From JBBDNV01 sp040877415 (lineage in GTDB: Bacteria > Planctomycetota > Planctomycetia > Pirellulales > PALSA-1355), in NCBI GenBank assembly GCA_040877415.1, contig JBBDNV010000186.1:1-11441 (forward strand): DNA of 11,441 nt, read 5' to 3'. A program made the translations under genes and the position numbers. Below, one piece after another: positions 5,082 to 11,441 of the stretch. The notes beneath the pieces are model-generated. The model was given only the letters and a program-made list of their open reading frames with translations, ran no database searches and was not told the DNA's origin. Within the stretch, counting starts at the first letter, position 1, and each line of letters opens with the position of its first letter.

Positions 5082-7505
5082 TTAGTGGTTAAACAAGAAC
5101 TCGCGCGAGTTGAGCACGGCCCACAGGACGTCGTCGACCGCGTTGCGCGCGTTGGGCTCGGCGGCGACGATCGCCTCGAGCTTTTGCGATTCTTCTGCGC
5201 TCGGCTTGCGCGACAGGCAAGCCATGTAAATGGTTTCGATCACTAGGGCGGGCTTCTTGCCCCCGTCGAGCATCGTTTGCAGCCACTTGCTTTCGCCGAT
5301 CTTGCGCGCGAGCGTGTCTCCGTTAATCAGGTGCAAGGCTTGCGACAGCGTCGGTTCGGTCGTCGCTTCGGCGGCGCAGGCCGTGTCACGTTTCGAGCGG
5401 CCGAAAGAGCTCAAAAAGTAGTTGCTCGTTCCGCCGTCGGCGATCTGCACCGCCCGGGCCCCCAGCGGCAATCCGCCGAACTTGTCGGGCACGCTAGTCA
5501 CCTGGGTCAGGCAGTCCAGCGCGCTTTCTGCCGGAATGCGGCGGATGCGGGCGTGCGAGAAATTGGCGGTGTCCGATTCGTTGCTGGCATTGGCCTGCGA
5601 CGAGCGCTGGTACGCGTGCGAGTTGCAAATGTCGCGCACGAGTTGCTTGAAGTCGTATTTGTAGCTCGTCAGCTTGTCGCCCAGGGCCCGGAACAACTCG
5701 GGATTGCTGGCCGGATTGCTGACGCGAACGTCGTCGACCGGCTCGACGATGCCCAGGCCGAAGAAGTGGGCCCACACGCGATTGGCCACGCTAGTGGCGA
5801 AGAACGGATTCTCGGGCGAGGCCAGCCATTTCACCAGCACCTCGCGGCGATCCTTGCCGGCCACGTCGGGCACGGGACCACCCAGAAACTTGGGCGGCAT
5901 CACGCGCCCGCCCACCGGATGGGTCACTTCGCCGCCGCCGGAATTAAAGACGATCGTCTCGCGGTAGTCCTGGCCCTGCTTGCGGCCAATCTGGGCAAAG
6001 AACGCGGCGAAACTGTAGTAGTCGTTCATCGTCCAGCGGTCGAACGGATGGTTGTGACACTGGGAGCACTGCGTGCGGATGCCCATGAACACCTGGGCCA
6101 CGTTTTCGGCCGTTTTCAGCGTGTCGCGCTCGATCTGGTAGTAGTTCGTGGCGGGATTGGAAAACGTGCCGCCGCTGGCGCTCAACAGATTCTGCACCAT
6201 CTCGTTGAGCGGGACATTGGTCGATATCTGGTTGGTGAGCCAGTTGGAATACAGGAACATCGACTTGTAGCTGACGTCGTTCTTGGTCTTGACCATCAGC
6301 AGGTTGGCCCACTTCATGGCCCAGATCTCGGAAAACTCCTTGCGCTCCAAGAGGCGATCGACGAGCTTCGCCCGCTTCGCGGGATCGGCGTCGGAAACGA
6401 ACGACTGGTACTCCTCGACCGTGGGCAGCAGGCCGGTGATGTCGATCGTGACCCGCCGCAGGAAAACTTCGTCGCTGCACAAATCGCTCGGCAGCACGCG
6501 GATTCGCTGCAACTTGGCGCTCACCAGCTCGTCCACGTAATTGACCGGCGGAGTCGTGGGGGGCGTGTACTCGAGGTCCTTGGGAAGCACCAGCACCTGG
6601 CTGCCCACCGTGTGCGTGGCGAAGCGGCTCATGATGAAGGCTTCGCCGCGGGCGTCGGCCGTCACGAGCCCGCCCGCGTCGATCGGCGCCGAGTTGTCGT
6701 TGTTCGTCAGAAACACCGCCAGGTTCGTCACGTCGCGGTCGGTGCCGTCGGAGTATTTGGCCCGGGCGATGAACTGCTGCTTGCTGTCCTTGCCTTCCAG
6801 CACGGCCTTGGGCGGATAGAGCTCAAGCGCCGTCGCCGTGGCCACGTTGTCGGGATCGTGCGGAACGCCCGCTTCGAGCCAGCGAAGAATCGTCTGGTAA
6901 TACTCGCTGTCGTCGGCAAACCGCTTGCCGCCCGTGTGCGGCACGTTGCCGGACGCCTTTTGCATCAGCAGGCTCTCGCGCGGCAATGCCAGGTTGATCC
7001 GCCGGAAACCGATCTCGTGCGTGATGCGGTTGTAATCGCCGTCGGGATCGAATCCGAACAACGACAGGTTGAAGCCGTCCTTGCCGCGCGCCGCCCCATG
7101 GCAACTGCCCGTATTGCAGCCGGCCCGCATGAAAACCGGCATCATGTCGAGCTTGAAGCTGACGGCGGAATCGGCCGTGGCGCCTGAGACCTTCAGCGGC
7201 AAGCTGACCGTTTGGCCCTGGTACTCGAGGGCCAAAGTCGTTTCGCCGTCGGCGGCCGGATAGAGCACGTTGCCTTCGATGCGCGCAAGCGCCGGGTTGG
7301 CCGGCGTGGCCTTGGCCTCTTTGGTCACGTCCAGCGTCACGCCGTCGGGCCGCGTGGCCACGACGATGTACGACTGCCGGTCGCGGGCAGTCGTCAACTG
7401 GATGTCGGGCGGATACGCGTCGAGCTTCAGGCTTGGCGCGTCGAGGGCCGGCAGGATGCCGGGCGTCGCGAACAGCAGTGCGAGGGCAAAGATCATCCGT
7501 TTCAT
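5082..7505 (-). CDS. Exported PSCyt2/PSD1 (DUF1549/DUF1553) protein
   Basis: A signal peptide (1-20, MKRMIFALALLFATPGILPA) is followed by a bacterial Ig-like (Big2-type) region (about 25-108). A haem-like segment carries C130-NTGS-C135-H136, a CX4CH motif in the context AGCNTGSCHGAARGKDGF. A second Ig-like region covers about 225-310. PSCyt2 (DUF1549) spans about 322-540 and contains the classic CSQCH at 480-484 with NHPFDRW. PSD1 (DUF1553) follows at about 555-805, with NRVWAHFFGLGIVEPVDD (575-592) and the terminal LNSREFLFNH. At 807 aa it is a full-length member of its family. These proteins are characteristic of Planctomycetes and usually sit beside DUF1501 genes; their biochemical role is not established. 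The ATG overlaps the upstream stop by 4 bp (ATGA), with AGGAG 7 nt before the ATG, indicating translational coupling. Confidence 0.92.
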   Translation of the reverse strand: MKRMIFALALLFATPGILPALDAPSLKLDAYPPDIQLTTARDRQSYIVVATRPDGVTLDVTKEAKATPANPALARIEGNVLYPAADGETTLALEYQGQTVSLPLKVSGATADSAVSFKLDMMPVFMRAGCNTGSCHGAARGKDGFNLSLFGFDPDGDYNRITHEIGFRRINLALPRESLLMQKASGNVPHTGGKRFADDSEYYQTILRWLEAGVPHDPDNVATATALELYPPKAVLEGKDSKQQFIARAKYSDGTDRDVTNLAVFLTNNDNSAPIDAGGLVTADARGEAFIMSRFATHTVGSQVLVLPKDLEYTPPTTPPVNYVDELVSAKLQRIRVLPSDLCSDEVFLRRVTIDITGLLPTVEEYQSFVSDADPAKRAKLVDRLLERKEFSEIWAMKWANLLMVKTKNDVSYKSMFLYSNWLTNQISTNVPLNEMVQNLLSASGGTFSNPATNYYQIERDTLKTAENVAQVFMGIRTQCSQCHNHPFDRWTMNDYYSFAAFFAQIGRKQGQDYRETIVFNSGGGEVTHPVGGRVMPPKFLGGPVPDVAGKDRREVLVKWLASPENPFFATSVANRVWAHFFGLGIVEPVDDVRVSNPASNPELFRALGDKLTSYKYDFKQLVRDICNSHAYQRSSQANASNESDTANFSHARIRRIPAESALDCLTQVTSVPDKFGGLPLGARAVQIADGGTSNYFLSSFGRSKRDTACAAEATTEPTLSQALHLINGDTLARKIGESKWLQTMLDGGKKPALVIETIYMACLSRKPSAEESQKLEAIVAAEPNARNAVDDVLWAVLNSREFLFNH

Positions 7506-10168
7506 TTCGCTTCTCCTGCGGCCTTGGCGGGCTCGGTGGCTTTGGCGGCTTCAGTCTTCGCAGCCTCGGCCTTCGCGGCCTCGGCTTTGGCGGCTTCAGC
7601 GGCTTTGGCAGCTTCAGCGGCTTTCGCGGCTTCGGCTTTGGCAACTTCAGCGGCTTTCGCGGCCTCAGCGGCTTTCGCGGCCTCGGCGGCTTTCGCGGCC
7701 TCGGCCACTTTGGCGGCTTTGGCTTGTTGACGCTCCAGGCGGAGCTTTTCCAACTGGCTGAGTCGCTTTTCGGGCATGGGAGCGGCTGCCGCGGGCGTCG
7801 GCGCAGCCGCCTGGGCGGGTTGGTCGGCTTTCGGGGGCAGCGGCTCATCGATCCGCAGCTCGCCGGTCCCCAGCGTGTGCACGATCGGCTCGCCTTGCGC
7901 CGTGATGATCGCCCGGCAGATCACCGTCTTGTGTTTTCCGACCGGCGAGTTGGCAGTCGTCTTAACCGGAAAGACTAATTCGGTCGAGTCTTTGGTGATT
8001 TCCTTGGGCTCGGTGGTCACTTCGTTGGGCAGGCCGAGCAGCTCGACCTTGGCGGCGCCTTCGAAGTCCTTCTTCTTCTCAACCTTGATCACCAGGTCGG
8101 TCGGTTTGCCCTTTTCGGTGGCGGCCGATTGGAAGTTGAAGGCCAAAAACGGCTCGGACACGTCGAGCGTCGCCATTTGCGAGGCGACGGTGATCTGGCC
8201 GTCACCGACCGTGGCAAATCCCAACACGACGATCTTCCACTTGTTCACTTCCGAGCCGCTGTTGGCCGTCAGCGGAATGGTGGCCTCGTTCTGCCCTTCG
8301 GGGATCGAGATCGAGCCCGACGAGCCGACGCCGGGCGGGTTGTAAAGCATCTGCACGGCGATGGGGGCGGTAAAGCCTTCCTTGCGCTTGGCCACGATTT
8401 TCAGGTCCATCGAGCCGTCTTTCACGAGCGGCACTTTTGGCTCGACGATTTCGATCGAAAAGGGCATCTCATTCGTAACCGCCGTGGCCAGCCGATCGCT
8501 GTACTGGTTCCAAACCTCGATGTTGTTCTGGCCGCGAACCAGCGACGTCCGCTGGTTCAGGTGTCCCTCGATCTTCAGGTTTTCGTCGGCGGGACGGCCG
8601 ACGACGTCAACCAGAGAACCGGCCACCGCCGCATCGGGCGCCGCCGAAAGCAAAACCGGCACGTCGCTCCGATTGGCGGCCATCGGCAGCGTTTCGACCG
8701 TGACGCCGGCCGGCAGATCCTTGAATTCCAGCTTCAGCTCGCCGCCGAAATCGGCCCGCGAGGCATTGGCCATAAACGCCATGCGATTGCCGCGCGGCAC
8801 GGGAGCCACGATGTCGACAAACTGGCTGCGCTCGGAGAGGCCCAGAGTCAAGGTGGGCTGAACCGGCGTCACTTCAACTCGATAGACGTAGTTAGGACCT
8901 CCCTGGCCCAGGTGGTCCTGCACGTGCACGACGTAGGTGTCGTCTTCGGGGATCGTGATCCGCACGTAGCTGTCCGGGGCGCCTTGGTATCCGCCGGCGT
9001 CATCGTTGCCGCCGACGTTGGTCCCGCCCGCGCGGAACACGTTGAGCACCGAATCGAGCGGCGAGCCGTAGGCCCGAGCCAGCAAGCGAACGTCGAACAC
9101 CTGCCCCTTCTTGGCCGTGAACTTGAAGCAGTCGATATCCTTCGGCTCGCCGATGACGCCGTTCATGGCGATGGGGGCGGCTTCGCACGCCGTGCCTTCG
9201 GCCAGGCCGTTGTTGGGCTCGGCTTCCAGCACGTTGGCCAGCTCGCTAGGGCGAAACGGATTGGCCGAGGGCGAAATGCCCATGTCGTCGCTGGCGAAAA
9301 CGCCGAATTCCGAGGAGAGCGCGGCGGGCAGCGTGATCTTATCGGCTCGCGGCCCCAGTACGTCGCCCAGCCACTGAACGTCGAGCGCAGCGCCCGGCTT
9401 TCCGCCAAGGGGCAGCACTGCCGTGGGCCGCGGAAACCGCCCGACGTGCAGGCGATAGAGACACGACCCATTGCCGGCGAACGACGTTTCGCGGGCCTCG
9501 ATGATGTAGGTGCCGTCCTCGGGCGCCACGACGGAGGCGACGCAATCCTGGCGCAACAAAGGCGCGTCGTCGGAGCGGGCCAGCTCGAAGCGTTTGGTGT
9601 CCAGAATGGCGACGTAGGGATCGAAGAACGTAATGCCCAATCGCAGCCCTTCGATTTCGGCGCTGATCCGCTGGCCCTTTTTCGCCTCGACGGCGTAATA
9701 GTCGACGTCCTCATTTTCGGCCACGCCGTTGACGACGGTGTCGAGACTGATCTTTTGCGGCTGGACAAAATCGTTGTTGGGCTCGGCTTCCTTCGTCTCC
9801 GGCATGGCGCCCACCAGAAAATTGCGCAGATTGGTGATGCCCGTGGCCGTGCGGATGCGCATCTGGTGCAGGCCCAACCGGCAGTCGGGCGCAATCGCCA
9901 GCTTGGTCTTGACGGCGCCGCCGGCGGCGTCGGGCTCGAGGCTATTGACCGTGATGCCGGGCTCATAGAACAGGATTTGCTGGGCGTCGGCCAGCCGGGC
10001 CCCGCCGAATTGCACCTCGACTTCGGTGCCGCGCTGCGCGCCGGTGGGCGAAGCGCCGGAAAGTGCCGGATCGGCGGCTTGTGCCACGCCGAAACTGGCG
10101 GCCACCAGCGCCAGGAAAACCGCGGCCGCGCGTCCCGCGCAGGCGCCAGCTTGCGATCGAACGTTCAT
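7502..10168 (-). CDS. Exported protein with two PPC domains, Ig-like modules and an (A)AEAAK-repeat tail
   Basis: A signal peptide covers 1-31 (AAAVFLALVAASFGVAQA, cleavage before ADP). Residues 35-120 resemble an IPT/Ig-like fold (SPTGAQRGTEVEVQFGG). Two PPC-type beta domains follow, each opening with EAEPNN: about 128-245 (DVDYYAVEAKKGQRI, EDGTYIIEA) and 315-433 (DIDCFKFTAKKGQVFDV, EDDTYVVHV). Residues about 440-775 form further beta-sandwich-like stretches. A Pro/Ala-rich linker (778-800) leads to a helical tail (800-888) made of five- and six-residue units AEAAK / AAEAAK. PPC domains usually accompany secreted enzymes or surface proteins; no catalytic domain is seen, so a structural or binding role is inferred. 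The ATG at 10168 is chosen because a signal peptide begins there and GAGG lies 7 nt upstream. The frame stays open for 94 more codons upstream, but that part overlaps the DUF1501 gene and has no protein-like features. Confidence 0.88.
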   Translation of the reverse strand: MNVRSQAGACAGRAAAVFLALVAASFGVAQAADPALSGASPTGAQRGTEVEVQFGGARLADAQQILFYEPGITVNSLEPDAAGGAVKTKLAIAPDCRLGLHQMRIRTATGITNLRNFLVGAMPETKEAEPNNDFVQPQKISLDTVVNGVAENEDVDYYAVEAKKGQRISAEIEGLRLGITFFDPYVAILDTKRFELARSDDAPLLRQDCVASVVAPEDGTYIIEARETSFAGNGSCLYRLHVGRFPRPTAVLPLGGKPGAALDVQWLGDVLGPRADKITLPAALSSEFGVFASDDMGISPSANPFRPSELANVLEAEPNNGLAEGTACEAAPIAMNGVIGEPKDIDCFKFTAKKGQVFDVRLLARAYGSPLDSVLNVFRAGGTNVGGNDDAGGYQGAPDSYVRITIPEDDTYVVHVQDHLGQGGPNYVYRVEVTPVQPTLTLGLSERSQFVDIVAPVPRGNRMAFMANASRADFGGELKLEFKDLPAGVTVETLPMAANRSDVPVLLSAAPDAAVAGSLVDVVGRPADENLKIEGHLNQRTSLVRGQNNIEVWNQYSDRLATAVTNEMPFSIEIVEPKVPLVKDGSMDLKIVAKRKEGFTAPIAVQMLYNPPGVGSSGSISIPEGQNEATIPLTANSGSEVNKWKIVVLGFATVGDGQITVASQMATLDVSEPFLAFNFQSAATEKGKPTDLVIKVEKKKDFEGAAKVELLGLPNEVTTEPKEITKDSTELVFPVKTTANSPVGKHKTVICRAIITAQGEPIVHTLGTGELRIDEPLPPKADQPAQAAAPTPAAAAPMPEKRLSQLEKLRLERQQAKAAKVAEAAKAAEAAKAAEAAKAAEVAKAEAAKAAEAAKAAEAAKAEAAKAEAAKTEAAKATEPAKAAGEAK
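7505..7708 (-). repeat. Tandem 15/18-bp coding repeats encoding (A)AEAAK units
   Basis: The last 68 codons of the PPC-domain gene encode a run of AAEAAK and AEAAK units (residues 821-888). The DNA is built of 18-bp and 15-bp units based on GCG GCC GAG GCC GCG AAA-like codons. Synonymous differences between units show it is not a very recent expansion. The last units drift (TEAAK, ATEPAK, AAGEAK), and the final one carries the Shine-Dalgarno of the next gene. Repeat number could vary between strains. Confidence 0.75.
7513..7517 (-). promoter_or_regulatory. Shine-Dalgarno inside the upstream repeat tail
   Basis: On the - strand AGGAG lies 7 nt before the ATG at 7505, which itself overlaps the preceding TGA (ATGA, 7502-7505). 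The site is within the codons for the last AAGEAK unit of the PPC-domain protein. Ribosomes finishing that gene would be placed to restart on the PSCyt2/PSD1 gene. Confidence 0.65.
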
Positions 10169-10227
10169 CAGAGAACCTCGATTAAGTAGTGTCGAGAGCA
10201 TGGCAGGCTTTCCGGCAGTGCAAGGAT

Positions 10228-10254
10228 GCACGGGTGGACAAGCCACCCGTGGCA
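10228..10254 (-). repeat. 27-bp dispersed palindromic repeat, copy B
   Basis: CACGGGTGG (10229-10237) pairs perfectly with CCACCCGTG (10243-10251) around a 5-nt loop. Read on the - strand, the 27-bp unit matches copy A at 3264-3290 at 24 of 27 positions, including an 18-bp identical core. It lies in the 103-bp gap between the DUF1501 stop and the PPC-domain start and has no T-run, so it is not a typical terminator. In a shared transcript it would be a hairpin between the first and second genes visible in the cluster. Confidence 0.75.
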
Positions 10255-10271
10255 CCACGTTCGTCGCACGC

Positions 10272-11441
10272 TCAGACCAGCATCTCCTTGCGAACCTTGC
10301 CGCCGTCGACGATCTCGATGGGCCGGTCGCCCGGCGCCAGCAGCTCCTTGTCGGCGATGATGCCCAATTGGTAGAAGATGGTCGTGGCCAGATCGCGCGG
10401 ATCCATTTCGTCTTTCTCGGGCTCGGAGGCCACGGCATTGGAGGCCCCATAGATCATGCCTTGCTTGATGCCGCCGCCGGCCAGCACGACGCTGAACACC
10501 TTGGGCCAGTGATCGCGGCCGGCGTTGCCGTTGATCTTGGGCGTGCGGCCGAATTCGCTGGAAACCATCACCAGCGTTTCCTTCAATAGGCCCGTGCGGT
10601 CCAAGTCGCGAATCAGGGCCGCAAACGCCTGATCGAACGGAGGCATCGAACCGCGCATGCCCGCGGTGATGCTGTTGTGCATGTCCCAGCCGCCATAGGT
10701 GAGCGACACGAAGCGCACCCCCGCCGCAACCAGCCGGCGGGCCATCAGCATGCGCTGGCCGGCCTGATTCATGCCGTACTCGTCGCGGATCGCCTGCGGT
10801 TCGGCCGCGATGTTGAACGCCTCGCGGGCTTGCTGGGAACTGACCAGGCTGTAGGCCCGATCGTAGAAGGTGTCCATGGCCGAGAGCGTGTCCGATTTCT
10901 CCTTCTTGGCGAAGTATTCGTTCACGGCCGCCAGCGCCGTGCGCCGGCGTTCGAACCGCGCGACGTCCACGCCACCCGGCAGATTCAGGTCGCGCACCGT
11001 GAAACCCGCGTCGGCCGGATCGGAGCCGAGGCTGAAGGGGCCGAAGGACGAGCTCAAATAGCCGGTGCCGGCGTACTCGTTCGGCTGGCCGGGAATGCAC
11101 ACGTAGGGCGGCAGATTGGCGCGCGGGCCGTACTCGTGGCTGATGACGCTGCCCATGCTGGGATAAATCAAGGCCGGGCTGGGGCGGTTGCCGGTGAACA
11201 TGTTGTGCGTGCCGCGCTCGTGGGCCGCTTCGCCGTGCGAGAACGAGCGAATCACGCAGATTTTGTCGGCAATCTCCGCCGTCTTGGGCAGCGTTTCCGC
11301 GAACCGTTCGCCGGGGATCTTGGTGGGGATGTTGCCCATCTCACCCCGGTATTCAATGGGGGCATAAGGCTTCGGATCCCACGTCTCCTGATGGGCAATC
11401 CCGCCCGGCAGGAAAATGTGGATCACGCTTTTGGCCTTGGC
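10272..11441 (-). CDS. DUF1501 protein, 5' end outside the window
   Basis: It is open to the right edge of the window (389 visible codons plus stop); the first visible residues, AKAKSVIHIFLPGG, match the early part of DUF1501 proteins (PF07394). The missing N-terminus probably holds a signal, often Tat-type in this family. DUF1501 proteins are related to the alkaline phosphatase/sulfatase superfamily. Seen here, in fragment numbering: GEAAHERGTHNMFTG near 70-84, GGWDMH (250-255), SEFGRTP (295-301) and GRDHWP (308-313), the conserved Asp/His segments expected to bind metal. Whether it is an active hydrolase is not known. A frame beginning at GTG 11426 is not the true start because the reading frame continues upstream with family-like sequence. 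It is first of the four visible genes, separated from the next by 103 bp containing repeat copy B. Confidence 0.9.
   Translation of the reverse strand, partial: AKAKSVIHIFLPGGIAHQETWDPKPYAPIEYRGEMGNIPTKIPGERFAETLPKTAEIADKICVIRSFSHGEAAHERGTHNMFTGNRPSPALIYPSMGSVISHEYGPRANLPPYVCIPGQPNEYAGTGYLSSSFGPFSLGSDPADAGFTVRDLNLPGGVDVARFERRRTALAAVNEYFAKKEKSDTLSAMDTFYDRAYSLVSSQQAREAFNIAAEPQAIRDEYGMNQAGQRMLMARRLVAAGVRFVSLTYGGWDMHNSITAGMRGSMPPFDQAFAALIRDLDRTGLLKETLVMVSSEFGRTPKINGNAGRDHWPKVFSVVLAGGGIKQGMIYGASNAVASEPEKDEMDPRDLATTIFYQLGIIADKELLAPGDRPIEIVDGGKVRKEMLV

Noticed and set aside
5277..7187. A 636-codon open frame on the + strand opposite the PSCyt2/PSD1 gene
   Set aside because: Antisense shadow for the same reasons; His/Gly/Arg-rich with no family features.
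8129..10189. A 686-codon open frame on the + strand opposite the PPC-domain gene
   Set aside because: Antisense shadow; the - strand encodes clear PPC domains and a signal peptide.
10169..10450. An N-terminal extension of 94 codons for the PPC-domain protein
   Set aside because: It overlaps the DUF1501 gene in another frame, has no protein-like character, and would bury the signal peptide; the ATG at 10168 has its own GAGG site.
1..11441. CRISPR array, tRNA, rRNA, integrase or transposase gene
   Set aside because: No regularly spaced repeats with unique spacers, no tRNA-like cloverleaf, and no mobile-element protein was seen; the only tandem repeats are the coding ones in the Ala-rich tails.

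Overview
The window looks like chromosomal DNA of a planctomycete, most likely from the Pirellulales side of the phylum. It is GC-rich. More than half of it is a gene cluster whose protein families (DUF1501, PPC-domain protein, PSCyt2/PSD1 = DUF1549/DUF1553, PSCyt1-WD40) are, from family knowledge, strongly expanded in Planctomycetes. The genus call is inference; no rRNA or tRNA is present.

Left part (1-1885, + strand): a REP-like imperfect palindrome (49-116) lies just upstream of a housekeeping pair, thymidylate kinase (tmk) and the DNA polymerase III clamp-loader delta' subunit (holB). This pairing is common across bacteria. A YjbQ/UPF0047 protein (1890-2366, - strand) converges on holB with only 4 bp between the stop codons.

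Middle part (2367-3358): about 300 bp of GC-rich non-coding DNA is followed by what looks like a self-contained transcription unit for a 74-aa protein. It has a near-consensus sigma70-type promoter (2669-2696), a leader of about 245 nt with a two-tier hairpin, an unusually good Shine-Dalgarno sequence, the small ORF (2948-3172), and a 13-bp perfect-stem terminator (3215-3250) that can serve both strands. Behind the terminator is a cluster of short palindromes. One of them shares a 27-bp unit (24/27 identical, inverted) with the gap between two genes 7 kb away.

Right part (3359-11441, - strand): a four-gene cluster read right to left: DUF1501 protein (5' end outside the window), an 888-aa exported protein with two PPC domains and an (A)AEAAK-repeat tail, an 807-aa exported PSCyt2/PSD1 protein with a CX4CH and a CXXCH motif, and a 568-aa exported PSCyt1-WD40 protein with an Ala-rich tail. 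The last three are tightly packed: a 4-bp ATGA overlap with the Shine-Dalgarno inside the upstream repeat tail, then a 16-bp gap. Three have recognisable signal peptides, so the products probably act outside the cytoplasmic membrane, perhaps as a c-type-haem-containing surface or periplasmic assembly. No enzymatic reaction can be assigned from sequence alone.
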